NCBI GenBank assembly: GCA_026770575.1
Contig: MU657166.1
Location: forward strand, 983,267 to 1,038,056
DNA length: 54,790 bases
Direction of reading: 5' to 3'
Origin: Pelagophyceae sp. CCMP2097
Taxonomy: Eukaryota > Sar > Pelagophyceae
The notes beneath the pieces were generated by a model. The model did not search any database. It was not told the DNA's origin and saw only the letters and a list, made by a program, of their open reading frames with translations. The translations under genes and the position numbers were made by a program. Shown in pieces: positions 33,070-42,604 of this stretch; position 1 is the first letter of the stretch; each line of letters opens with the position of its first letter.

Positions 33070-34788
33070 ATGCTCGTCAAGACCGCCTTCGCGCTCAACG
33101 CCTTCACGGCGGCCCCGGGCAAACGCAGCCTGGGGCCCTCGCGGAGAGCGTTGGGCTGCCCGGCGTTTATCGATGGGGCGACGAGGGAAAGTAACCCTTT
33201 GAATGATGTGGCATGCCTCGACGTGGCGCCAACCGTTTTGCCGCCCGCCATTTTGCCGGCGAGCGCGGCGGCCGTGCTCCAAAAAGCCTCAGAGGCGTGC
33301 GATAAGCACGGCCTGTTTCCAGACGAGTACACTTTTTCGCCCCCGCAGAATAACGTGCTCCCCGTGACGCGCGCCAACGCCGCCGCCGCAAACGCGCCGG
33401 CGGCGGTGGAAAAGCCGGTCAACCTCGTCGCCACGGCGCTGCCTCTTTTCGTCATCTGGCTCAGCGGCCCGCTCCTCTCGCTGATCGACACGTCGGTGGT
33501 TGGCCGGTGTTCCCCGCCGGGGGCAACAGTAGGCGCTTTAGCTGCGCTCGCCCCGGCCCTGAGTGTCTGCGACACGGCCGCGTACTTACTCTCCTTCATC
33601 GCCATCGCGACGACGACGCAGGTCGCGCGCGCGCGAGCCGACGGCGACGTGGCCGCTTCACACACTGCGAGGAGAGACGGCGTGCAACTGTCGTGGGGCC
33701 TGGGCGCGGTGGCCGCGGCGCTAATCATGGGCAACGGCCGCAGAGTGCTGGGCCTCTACACGACGCCATCGACGGCGTCCGTCGTGCCGCTGGCTTTAGG
33801 ATACGTGGCCATCCGGATAGCCGTGCTGCCCGTGCAGGTGGCGTGGATGACGACGCAGAGCGCATCCATCGCGCGTGGCGAGATCGCAAACCCGCTGCGC
33901 TGCACCGCCGTCGCCGCTTTTGTCAACATCGCCATGGACGTGCTCCTCGTGGCAAAGCTCCGACTCGGCATCCGCGGCGCCGCGTTGGCGACGGCCGCGT
34001 CCATCTTCGCCGGGTTCGCGACCGAGTCGTTCCTGCTCCGGCGCGCCGAGCAAACCGAGCTGAGCTTGCTGCCCGGCGGCGTCGCCGAGCCTGCGCGGAC
34101 CGAGGGCGGCGTCGGGCGCCTGGCCAAAGAAGCGGCTCCGATTGCTCTGGTCCTTCTCTCCAAGTCCCTCGTGGGCGTCTTCCTCACGGCCGCGGGCGCG
34201 ACCGGTGACGTCGTCAAGCTGGCGGCGCACCAGATCGCATGCAGTCTCTTTTGGTTTCTATGCCCTTTCGGAGACGCGCTCGCCAACGCCGCGCAGGCGC
34301 TGCTCCCGGGCCAGCTCAAGTCCAAGACCGTCTCCGACGGCCAAGTCGTAAAGACGTTCCTGAGGCAGACTGGTGCCTGCGCGGCGTTTTCGGGCCTCCT
34401 CGTCGGCCTTTTAATATCGGCCGGCGTCGCAAACGCGTTTACGTCGTCCGCGGCGTGCGTCAACATCGTTTCACAAGTCGCTTTACCCCTCACTTTAACG
34501 CTCGCCGGCTACTGCGTCGCCACGGCCGTCGAGGGTTCGATGTTCGCCTTGGGCGCCGCCGGCCCCGTGGCCGTGCTCATGCCGGTAAACGCCGCCGCCG
34601 TTTGCGCCGCCTTCTATTTCCTCCGACGCGCAGCCGCGCCGCTGCCCGCCGTCTGGCTCACCTTCTTGGCCTACCAGCTCATCCGATGGCCCCAGCTCGC
34701 CCTCGTCGCAAGGCAAGCGCTCCTCAAGCGGAGTCGCGCCTACGACGCGCTCGCCAAGACGGCCGCCCTTGGCAACAGAAGAGAATAA
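33070..34788 (+). CDS. MATE-family efflux transporter, plastid-type leader
   Basis: Single exon, 572 aa, ATG at 33070. The start MLVKTAFALNAFTAAPGKR joins a short hydrophobic segment to an A-F-T-A-P motif, as in stramenopile plastid leaders. After a ~110-residue hydrophilic linker, twelve hydrophobic segments follow. They begin with PLFVIWLSGPLLSLIDTSVVGR, the conserved first MATE helix, and include AAHQIACSLFW before the second half. The order and pseudo-symmetry match the DinF/EDS5-like branch of MATE transporters, which export organic cations or metabolites in exchange for Na+ or H+. The substrate is unknown. Localisation to a plastid envelope is inferred from the leader. Confidence 0.85.
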   Translation: MLVKTAFALNAFTAAPGKRSLGPSRRALGCPAFIDGATRESNPLNDVACLDVAPTVLPPAILPASAAAVLQKASEACDKHGLFPDEYTFSPPQNNVLPVTRANAAAANAPAAVEKPVNLVATALPLFVIWLSGPLLSLIDTSVVGRCSPPGATVGALAALAPALSVCDTAAYLLSFIAIATTTQVARARADGDVAASHTARRDGVQLSWGLGAVAAALIMGNGRRVLGLYTTPSTASVVPLALGYVAIRIAVLPVQVAWMTTQSASIARGEIANPLRCTAVAAFVNIAMDVLLVAKLRLGIRGAALATAASIFAGFATESFLLRRAEQTELSLLPGGVAEPARTEGGVGRLAKEAAPIALVLLSKSLVGVFLTAAGATGDVVKLAAHQIACSLFWFLCPFGDALANAAQALLPGQLKSKTVSDGQVVKTFLRQTGACAAFSGLLVGLLISAGVANAFTSSAACVNIVSQVALPLTLTLAGYCVATAVEGSMFALGAAGPVAVLMPVNAAAVCAAFYFLRRAAAPLPAVWLTFLAYQLIRWPQLALVARQALLKRSRAYDALAKTAALGNRRE

Positions 34789-34812
34789 AAACATGGTGTT
34801 AATAGAGGCGGG

Positions 34813-35822
34813 TCACAGTCCGTACTTTGCGATCCAGGGGCCCGTCTCCTCGGTCTTCTCAAAGGCTTTGATGTGTCCGACGATTGACTTGCGCAATCGC
34901 GTAGGGAACGCGTCGAAAAACGCCCCTTGCGCAACCGGGTTCGCCTTGACGGGCTTGCCGTGCAGGTTCAACAGTTTGAGGTACATCGCGTCCTCCTCTT
35001 TTCGCCAGGTGCCCTTTTCGTCGCGCTCCGGGGAAGCTGGCGTCGCGTCGGGGCGGTCCGCGGTCCACTTCGCCAGCGCCTGGAGCCTGCGCAGCTCCTC
35101 CGACGCCGCGGAAATCTGCGCCTCGAGCGTCGCGTCCGGCGCGGCGTCTTCGATTGCACGGTCGTCGAAATCGGACTTGCCTCCCGACTTTTGCACCAGT
35201 CGCAAGTTCGTCATTTTGATGTGCGGCGACAGGGCCTTGCACATGTCGTGGACGCACAGCGCTGCGGCGGCGGCGCCCGTCAGAGCCTCCATCTCGACGC
35301 CCGTGCGGTGCCGCGTGCGCACACTGCACTCGATTCGCAGCAGCGGCTCCTCGACGGTGAAGCGCACCTGGCAGTCGTCCAGAGACACCTGGTGGCCTAC
35401 GAAGCACCGTCGAATGCAACATAAGCAGCACCGTGGCGGGGCCGCGTCGGAGCGGTAGGCTCACAGAAGGGTATGAGCTCGGAAGTTTTCTTCGCTCCGC
35501 AGACGCCCGCAATCGTCGCCGTCGCCAGCACGGGGCCCTTGGGCGCCGTGATCTCGTTTCCCGCCAGGGCCTGCGGCGAAATTACAAAGGGAAAGCGCGG
35601 GGTGGTGCGCACCTTCCAGACCTCGGCGGGGAGGACCACTTCGCAGCGCGCCGTCGCGCGGCGGTCCGAAACTACCTTGTCGCCGACGTCCACCATCTTC
35701 GGCCGCGACGTCGCGTCGTCGACGTGCGTCAACCCGCTCGCGAAACGCCGCAGCGGCCGCCGCCGCGCCGCGCCGCGAAAGGCGACGAGCATGACAGAAC
35801 TTGAAAGTCTCCAAAAGACCAT
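34813..35822 (-). CDS. moaC: Cyclic pyranopterin monophosphate synthase (MoaC) with C-terminal extension
   Basis: CDS is the complement of 34813..35396 and 35465..35822 (313 aa; 68-nt intron starting GTGAGC, phase 1). The N-terminal ~30 residues are Arg-rich with few acids, like a mitochondrial presequence. The MoaC core follows: LTHVDDATSRPKMVDVGDK, LATATIAGVCGAKKTSELIPFC, RTGVEMEALTGAAAAALCVHDMCK and LRLVQKSGGKSDF. The enzyme makes cyclic pyranopterin monophosphate in molybdenum-cofactor synthesis. The Cys of the usual CHP motif is completed by the splice, reading CHQ here. About 105 extra residues follow the core, with a helical LQALAKW stretch and a conserved-looking FPTRLRKSIVGHIKAFEK end. 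Their role is unknown. Confidence 0.9.
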
Positions 35823-36030
35823 CGCCAAAAGCCAAATTCGGCGACTGTCCAACCGCCGGTCCCCGGGGTTGGGCTTACGCGACGCGTGGACGACCGGGGG
35901 ACGACCGATGAGAGGCGCCGAATTCATAACGGTTGGTGCCTCCCGGCGCCGGGACCCTCCGGTACGCCTCGTGGAGGGCGATGGCTTGCGCTGGCGCGCG
36001 AGGCTCATCGCCGGCGCAGCGGCGGCGCGC

Positions 36031-37741
36031 TCATTTGCGGCGCGTGACGATGATCGCCGAGATGGTGATCGCGACGGCGAGCGTGGCCTACGCGGATGCG
36101 GCTCGCGGCCGGGCGTCGGCAGACATCTAACGGCTGCGCGACGCACGGCGGCGCGCTTGATCGCCATGCTGACGTTGTCCAGCGCCTTTTCGATTCGACT
36201 TGACGACTTGTCGACTACACCGTCGTCCTTTGGCGCCTCGTCGGCGGGCGCGCCCTCCTTCAGCGCGATGGCGACGGTGATGAGCGTCGAGAGCGCGACG
36301 TAGTGCGCGCCGCGCAGGCCCAAATCGTCGACGGTGACGAGGCGCAGCGGGATCTAATGATCATCTTTCCGTCAAAGGCGTGTATTCCGACGATTATCGA
36401 CGCATCCATTTATGCGTTTCATTTGTAAACGCACCTTGTCTAAAACGGTGCTGACTCGGCCGCGGTCGAGGTACGAAGTCATGAACTTTGAAGAAGAGTC
36501 GCGGATGCGATCGAGGTTCTTGCCCGCGATGCCGCCGGCGATGTAGAGGCCGCCAAAGGGGAGCCACTTTACTGCGGCATTCCCGATCTCCTCCCCGTAG
36601 CAATCCAGCACGATGTCCATCGCGCGCGAGCACAGCGCGTCGTCGTACGCGCCGCGCGACACGATCAGAGCGCCCTCCGTCTCGGCGTGGATCTGGCGGT
36701 CCAGCGCCGCGTTGACCTACAGCGCGGCTCCGGCCGTTTGGCGCTTGACCAGGCGCCATGGGCGCACCTCGTCGGGGTACTTGTTGGCGAGGAACTCGTA
36801 GACGTTGACGATGCCCTTGCCCGAGACGACGCGCTCCGTGGAGACGCGGCCGCCGAACTTGTTGGAGAGGGCGAGGAGGAGCTCGCACTGCAGCTCGTCG
36901 CGCGGCGCAAACGCCACGTGGCCGCCCTCGCTCGGCCAAGCGGTGTACAGGCCGTTGGCGCACCTAGAACCGCTCTGGGATGGCCGTTTTTGTGCCAGGA
37001 CCTCTGCCGCGGCTGGTTTGCCTTCTTTTTTTTCTTCTTTTTTTTCTTTTTCTTTTTGCGCGGCCTCACGACGTCGCAAACGTCTCGCCTAAGCCCGTGC
37101 CCGCGCCGATGACGGCGACGGGTCCGCCCTGCACCCCGTTGACGGGGCCCCGCGGCGAGAGGTCCTCGTAGTCGTCCTCATCCAGAGTGACCACGCCGTA
37201 GCCGTTTGCTTCAAAGTCATTCACCAGGCGCATCGAGAATTTCGGCATCAAGAACTCGTCCTCGATCGACCGCCCGTCGATGACCCAAGAGAGGTTCGTA
37301 AACGCCACGCGGTCGTTTTGAACAGGGCCCGCGACCTGATAGAGAAGCGCGGTGGGACCGAGGGAAACGACAGAGGGCATACATGCCCTTTGGTGCTTTC
37401 GACGCGGGTTTGCGCCGCCAAGCAGCCGGCGACGATCTCCAGGTCAGGGATGCCCGTTTCCTCGAGGAACTGCTCGAGGAGAGCGTTGAATTCGCCGTCG
37501 ACGTTGTCGTTCTTGTACGTCTTCTTGAAGAGCGGCGGGACAGTCCCGATGAGCTGCAGCTCTTCGGGGCCCAGGTCCGGGGGCACGCGGTGCAGCTCGA
37601 GGCGACTGTTTGTGCCGCCGAGGTCGCCGCACCTGCGCTTCTAGTCCGCCGAGTTCCGCGCCGATGAGACGGGACGCCGGCATCGCACAGCACGACTTGC
37701 ACGCTCGGCATGTCCATCATCGACCCGGTGCGCTTGGGCAT
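36031..37741 (-). CDS. glk: Glucokinase (bacterial-type Glk family) with predicted C-terminal membrane anchor
   Basis: Seven exons, complement of 36031..36087, 36147..36353, 36435..36716, 36768..36963, 37070..37335, 37404..37632 and 37689..37741 (429 aa; all phases agree). Phosphorylates glucose with ATP. Motifs: phosphate-binding CGDLGGTNSRLEL; VAGPVQNDRVAFTNLSWVIDG; PVAVIGAGTGLGE; the WPSEGGHVAF glucose-contact loop; RVVSGKGIVNVYEFL; GGLYIAGGIAGKNL; and DLGLRGAHYVAL. After the normal end of the family there is an acidic linker and a last exon encoding LAVAITISAIIV followed by basic residues and the stop. That is the form of a tail anchor. The membrane is unknown (ER, mitochondrion or plastid envelope). 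The exon choice for the anchor rests on one 59-nt intron (36088-36146). Confidence 0.88.
37020..37058. repeat. Polypyrimidine/polypurine tract in glucokinase intron
   Basis: C/T-only run on the plus strand, hence pure purine (A/G) on the coding strand, inside the 106-nt intron 36964-37069. It lies near the donor rather than the acceptor. Confidence 0.8.
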
Positions 37742-38282
37742 CTAGACGACCACGCGTCTACTCGCGTCGAATCTCGAAAGTGCTGGGAACCGGGAAACGC
37801 ACCGAAGGCCTGCGCAGCCCGCCGGGCGAGGCGCCCGAGAGCGCGCGCGGGCGCCCTACAAGGCCACCTCCGACATGCTCCGACATACTAGAGGCACCAA
37901 AGCGCCGCCGGAAACCCGAGCCCTACACGAATTCACGTGAATTTCGAGGTCGTGTGACGTTTTGGTTTGACAGGAAAGATACAGGTGTAATTTCACCGGC
38001 TGACCGAAGCGCTCTCGCGGTTCAGTTCACAACCGAAGGGACGCAGCGCAGCGCACAGCGTAGCGTAGCGACCGGAGTGTTGAGATAATGCACGTCCACC
38101 CTCGCCTCTCCACAGGAGCCCTCGCAGGCCCTTGCTTTCGCCTCGCCGCGATGCCAACCCCGTCGCACTTTGCACTTTGGCATGCCCATTGATACGCCCC
38201 TTTCTTCCGATGCTTCCTTTGGCGACGCGGTACCCCCGGAGTCTTCGGAGGGCCCGTCGAATGCCCTTTCTGATTACTGTCT
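37742..38282. other. Intergenic region
   Basis: No gene recognised. It holds the 5' side of the glucokinase gene and the 3' side of the lumenal protein gene, both on the minus strand. A short direct repeat (CAGCG/CAGCGCACAG-like) occurs near 38042-38065. Confidence 0.4.
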
Positions 38283-38849
38283 TCACAGTTCGTCTGGGAT
38301 GTCCTGGAGGAGGACGAGGAAGTCCTTCATCTGGACCGACGTCGTCGTATACAGCTGCGCGACGGCGTCGCGGTCCTTGGAGGCGGCCAGGCGGTCAGCC
38401 TTTTTGATGGCGAGCTGGAACGCATTCGCGAGCTCTTTCGCCTACAGTACGACGTGAGTCCCTCTGCCGTTGCACGGGATGCGTACCTGGGCCTTCTTGG
38501 TCGCGTCGAGGTTCTTGGAGAGGTAGTTCATGTCGTCGCCGGCGAGATAGAGCTTGCGCAAAAAGAGGCGGACGCCCTCCCACTCCGTTTCCTCAATCTC
38601 CATCATCCGCGGCCCGAGGCGGCTCCAGTCCGCCTGCACCTTGAGGAAGCGGTCGAACTGCAGCGGGCCGTCGGGCAACTGACCGTCGTTCGCCGCCCAG
38701 CTCGGAGCCGGCGCCGAGACGACGGCGAGAGACGCGCACGCCGCCGTGCCGCGCTCAAGGAAGCCGCGCCGCGTCGGCGCCGGCCGTCGGTCGACAGAAT
38801 TCAGCGACAGCGCCGCCGCCTGCGCGAAGAGCAACGAGACCACGAGCAT
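38283..38849 (-). CDS. Thylakoid-lumen PsbQ-like protein
   Basis: CDS is the complement of 38283..38441 and 38487..38849 (173 aa; 45-nt intron starting GTACGC, phase 0). The leader is tripartite: a hydrophobic signal peptide (LVVSLLFAQAAALS), a basic transit segment, then RRGFLERG followed by a hydrophobic stretch ending SAPAPSWA, which reads as a twin-arginine thylakoid signal with a lumenal cleavage site. The mature ~120 residues are all helical (FDRFLKVQADWSRLGPRM ... ELANAFQLAIKKADRLA), in keeping with a four-helix PsbQ or Psb31-like extrinsic subunit of photosystem II. The fold assignment is by pattern and length only; the lumen targeting is better supported. Confidence 0.6.
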
Positions 38850-39207
38850 GTCTTGACCACCGGGTCGGGGCTCAACCCTTCAACCACTGGACAAAGCGGT
38901 CGCTAAAAAAACGCGTTTCGCAGACCTGAGTCTGACCTCGGGGCGCCCGGGCGGCGGGGCTCGGGTGTGTGCTGCAACCTGCATGCACGTACAGTCCCCC
39001 CACCGTAATGCCCAAAGAGCACTCCAATCTTATGCAATTTGTCCGCGAAGGTCGTCACGAGGCTCACAAGAGATGACATTCACAGACCGGAGTAGACATC
39101 CTCCCTGGCGCGTCGCGGCGCCGCAGCCGCGCCTCGTCGAGCGGCCGAAATGAAGAGCTGGGCGCCGACCGAGATCAGCGGGGTCGCGGGCTGGGCGCCG
39201 ACCGAGA
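38850..39207. other. Intergenic region with a 33-bp tandem duplication
   Basis: Promoter side of the lumenal protein gene and 3' side of the MYND/Sel1 gene. Apart from the duplication at 39157-39221, I see nothing in it. Confidence 0.4.
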
Positions 39208-39221
39208 TCAGCGGGGTCGCG
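39157..39221. repeat. 33-bp tandem duplication at the stop of the MYND/Sel1 gene
   Basis: Two copies starting GCTGGGCGCCGACCGAGATC at 39157 and 39190. The second copy contains the stop codon and last residues of the minus-strand gene (39208), so the first copy is a duplicated stop-proximal segment in the 3' untranslated region. Confidence 0.8.
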
Positions 39222-40305
39222 TCGACGCGAGCATCGCCTCGAGTTCGTCGACCGCTCCCGCAGCACCGGCGTGCCCCATAGCCGCGGCGCGCTTGAAGAG
39301 GCGCAGCGCCTTGGCACAGTCGCGCGGCACACCTAGGGCGTTTACGTAACAGCCGCCGAGCTCGAGGTACGCGTCTGGTAGCCCCTGCGCTGCGGCGCGC
39401 TGGTACCACAGCACGGCTTCATCGTACGACTGCGCCACGCCCTTGCCTTGGACGAACAAGTTGGCGAGATTGAATTGGGCGCCATGATAGCCTTGCTCGG
39501 CTGCGCGTCGGAACCACATGGCGGCGGTCTCTTGGTTCATCGCGACGCCGTCCCCTCGCAAATAAGAATCCCCCAAGGCGTTTTGCGCTAAGACGTGTCC
39601 TTGCACCGCGGCGCGCTCGTACAGCCTCGCCGCCTGCTTGGAGCTCTGCGCGAGGCCGTATTTTCCTAACCTGTGTGCGTCGCCGAGGTACGTCTGCGCG
39701 GTGGCGTTGCCCTTGTCCACTTGCGTCTGGATGCGGCGCCGCCACTCGGAATACGAGTCGTAGCGCGGCGCCCGGCAGAGTGGGCAGCGCCGATCGATCT
39801 GTAGGCACTTGCGAGTGCACTCGGCGCAGACCGACTGGCAGCAGCACTCGCAATACACTTTGGCGCTGCCGTCCACCGAGAACAAATGGCAGCAGATGGG
39901 ACAAGTGCCGCGCCAGTCCGGCGTCGCGGCGGGCACCGGAACGACCGCGACGTCCGCCCGAACAGCCGACGCCCGCGAATCCGCCTTGACCACCGCCGTC
40001 TTTTCTGCTCGACCAGCCGGTAAGCGCGGCAACGCCTTGAAACCAGATGCCGGCGCGACTTCCGCGACGATGGCGGGCTTCTCCTTGATCTTCAGCTTCA
40101 ATGGCATGAGCGAGTCGAGGAGGCGGTCCTGCAACGCGGGGGCCATCTGCTTGCACTGCTCCTTGTGTCCACCCTCCTTCCAGTCGAAGATCTGGCACTT
40201 TTTGGAGCAATAATGCCGCGATTTGCACTTGGTGCAGTGCTTGCCGCCCGGCTCGGCGCAGACGCAGCAGGGCTTCGACGCGGTGGCTGGCGGCGGGTCC
40301 CCCAT
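39208..40305 (-). CDS. MYND zinc finger - RING-like - Sel1 repeat protein
   Basis: Single exon, 365 aa, ATG at 40305. The N-terminus is a MYND finger: CCVCAEPGGKHCTKCKSRHYC...C, with HKEQC at its end. A linker of ~85 residues follows. Then a Cys-rich segment (CPICCHLFSVDG ... CECCCQSVCAECTRKC ... CPLCRAP) has RING-like spacing with extra cysteines. The C-terminal half has four to five Sel1 repeats (AQTYLGDAHRLG, AQNALGDSYLRGDGV, AQFNLANLFVQGKGV, AYLELGGCYVNALGV). Such proteins combine protein-binding fingers with a Sel1 solenoid, the latter typical of ERAD adaptors. An E3-related role is possible but unproven. A nine-A run lies immediately upstream of the ATG on the plus strand. Confidence 0.85.
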   Translation of the reverse strand: MGDPPPATASKPCCVCAEPGGKHCTKCKSRHYCSKKCQIFDWKEGGHKEQCKQMAPALQDRLLDSLMPLKLKIKEKPAIVAEVAPASGFKALPRLPAGRAEKTAVVKADSRASAVRADVAVVPVPAATPDWRGTCPICCHLFSVDGSAKVYCECCCQSVCAECTRKCLQIDRRCPLCRAPRYDSYSEWRRRIQTQVDKGNATAQTYLGDAHRLGKYGLAQSSKQAARLYERAAVQGHVLAQNALGDSYLRGDGVAMNQETAAMWFRRAAEQGYHGAQFNLANLFVQGKGVAQSYDEAVLWYQRAAAQGLPDAYLELGGCYVNALGVPRDCAKALRLFKRAAAMGHAGAAGAVDELEAMLASTRPR

Positions 40306-40774
40306 TAAAAAAAAACGCGCAGCCGCCCGCCCTGACGCTATCCCGGGTCTGTACGGCGAAGGGAGCCTCTGCCCTTGGTGCGAAAGCGCTCGGACGCAGC
40401 CACTCGTCGACTTGCAGAACCCGACCCGGGCGCCCGGCACGGACTCGTCCGCTTGGGAGGCGTTCGAAACCACGGCCGGCCGCGCGCGGGCCCTTCAAGA
40501 CTCTGATGCAGTACCTGAGTGCTACTACTCTGTCAGAGTACGTCCCACGTGTTCCGTATTTTGGCGAAATATTAGAGTCGGAGCCGCAGCCGTGGGACGC
40601 GGTCTCGCATCGCGGGGGAGGTTTCGGAGAGGTAGGCCCGACAACGGCAATGCACACAGTTTTAGAGAGATGATCCGAGGAGCGCCTCGGCTCGGACGAC
40701 ATGGGCGGGCCCGCTTGCCGCGGCTGTCCCACTCGAGCGTGGGCGCCCGGCCGCCGGCTTTTGCGCCTTGGTTC
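40306..40774. other. Intergenic region
   Basis: Promoter side of the MYND/Sel1 gene. Short ORFs only; nothing recognised. Confidence 0.4.
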
Positions 40775-41396
40775 TCACTCTGCGTTTTTGGAGCTGGCCT
40801 CGGCCTCCGCGCGCGCGTCTTCTCGTGCCTTTTTGCACGCGTCGTAAGCAGCCTTGCACTTCTCCTCGACGTCCTTGGCCGCGGCGGCGTGGCGCTCCGC
40901 CTCCTTGCACTTCTCCGTCACCGTGTCGCGGTCCTTACGCTCAATAGCCGCCAAAGCCTCCTGCGAAGCCTTTTGCGCCAGCGCCGAGAGCCGCTCAGCC
41001 TAGAGGTGCCAAGTCAACGAAATGTGCCGCGACTTGCAGATGCCTCGAGGCGGCGTCCCCGCTCTCGGGTCCCCGGTGGTCACCTCGAGGGCCATCTTCT
41101 GCGCCTCGGCCGCCTTTTGTTCGATGAGTTCGACCATTTTCAGCGACACGCCCTGCGAGAGGTCCGGCCGCGGGTCCTTGGCCAGGTACGGCGACACGGG
41201 CGTCCAGTTGCGCCAGGAAGACGCGTCCGACGTCTCGCCTAGAAGCGCCCAAAGCGTGAGAGACCGCGATTTGAAAAGGAAGACGCCCTGGCGACCTCAG
41301 CTCCGGGAGACCCGGGCGCCGCGCGCGGGCGAAAGCCGCGCCACGCGCCGTCGGCGGAGATCGCCGTCGACGGGGCCGTAGCGCACCTGCGGTCAT
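40775..41396 (-). CDS. Small charged helical protein, unknown function
   Basis: CDS is the complement of 40775..40999, 41084..41238 and 41387..41396 (129 aa). The first exon is only 10 nt (ATG plus two codons and one base); its 148-nt intron starts GTGCGC and ends CTAG, phase 1. The second intron (41000-41083) is phase 0. The protein reads ETSDASSWRNWTPVSPYLA, then a continuous Lys/Glu/Ala helix with LSALAQKASQEALAAIERKD and KCKEAERHAAAAKD. No membrane segment or known domain. The in-phase joins support a real gene; function unknown. Confidence 0.6.
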
Positions 41397-41587
41397 CTTG
41401 ACCGACGTCTACTGCTCGACCGTGACTGGAGTTCCGAACGGGTTTCGGCGATCTCGGGGTGATTTTTCCATCTTGGTTTTCCCCCGAGCGACCGGCCGGT
41501 GGTACCCCGGCGCCGCGGCCGGGGGCCCCCGCCCGGCGGCCCGCGGGCCTCGAGGCCTCTCCTCTTTGAGGCAGGGGCTCGACCATC

Positions 41588-42403
41588 ATGGTCGTCAGCT
41601 CGGGAGCCGACAAATCGCGACCAGCCGCCGAGCGCGGTGCCGCGCCGGCACTCGAGGTGTTTGAGCTGGGCGACCTGCTCGCGCTCATCCTTCGGCTGGC
41701 GGCATCACCGAACGCGCTCTAGCGCGGGCCATGGCGCCGGTCGTGCGCAGGCTCATCTGGAAGGACCGGATCTTGAAGGGCACCGCAATCCTCAAGGGGC
41801 ACACCAGCTGTCTACATCTGCGCGTTCTCGCCCGAAGGCAAGCGCCTCGTGACGGCGAGCCACGACGGGACGGCGCGACTGTGGGACGCCGAGACGGGCG
41901 CGCTGCTGCTGACGCTCGAGGGGCACACCCACGTCGTCACGAGCTGCGCATTCTCACCCGACGGCAAGCGCATCGTGCCGGGAAGCCAAGACAACACGGT
42001 GCGGCTCTGCGACGCCGAGACAGGCGCGCTGCAAACGACGCTCGAGGGGCACACCCGCGGCATCAAGAGCTGCGCGTTCTCTCCCGACGGCGAGCGCATC
42101 GCGACGGCGAGCAACGACACTACGGTGCGGCTCTGGGACGCCGATACGGGCGCGCCGCTGCTGACGCTCGAGGGGCACACCGAGGCCGTCCACAGCTGCA
42201 CGTTCTCGCCCGACGGCAAGCGCATCGTGACGGCGAGCAAGGACAAGACGGCGCGGCTCTGGGATGCCGAGTCAGGCGCGCTGCTGCTGACGCTCGAGGG
42301 ACACACCGGCATCGTCCACAGCTACGCCTTCTCGTCCGACGGCAAGCGCATCGTGACGGCGAGCTACGACAAGACCGCGCGGCTCTGGGATGTTGCTCTC
42401 TAA
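41588..42403 (+). pseudogene. Second WD40 locus with frame disruptions
   Basis: Copy of the WD40 gene at 24546. It begins at ATG 41588 with APALEVFELGDLLALILRL, matching the N-terminus of the other copy, but meets an in-frame TAG right after SPNAL. Relative to the other locus about 25 nt are missing there, then 2 nt near 41808. Between these, the conserved [21 protein letters not shown] reads in another frame; after the second change the first frame returns. The five WD40 units from 41830 to 42403 are open and well conserved ([19 protein letters not shown]). Either this is a pseudogene with an intact propeller, or translation starts downstream, or the sequence has errors. No GT-AG pair I tried repairs it. 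Confidence 0.6.
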
Positions 42404-42604
42404 TGTGCAACCCTCTCCTCCGGCCGGGAGCAAGGGACCGGGCGGCCGGCCGTGCCCGGAACCGTCGTACCCTTCGCCTTGCCTTGCCAAAAAACTCGTG
42501 CCGAAGCTTCGCGATCGAAGCTTCGAACTCGTGACGAGCTCCTCGGGGCCCTGGGAAAGCACGAAGCGCGTCTTCGGTACGCGGCTTCAGAGTCCGGGCA
42601 CATG

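Noticed and set aside
35397..36323. A single open frame running from the glucokinase C-terminus into MoaC exon 1, suggesting a glucokinase-MoaC fusion
   Set aside because: A 59-nt intron diverts the glucokinase into a short last exon with its own stop at 36031, and MoaC has its own ATG and presequence at 35822. The in-between peptide is Arg/Pro/Ser-rich noise.
36717..36749. A 33-nt glucokinase intron starting GTCAAG
   Set aside because: A 51-nt alternative starting GTGCGC after GAG (36717-36767) is also in phase and matches the donor style of the other introns.
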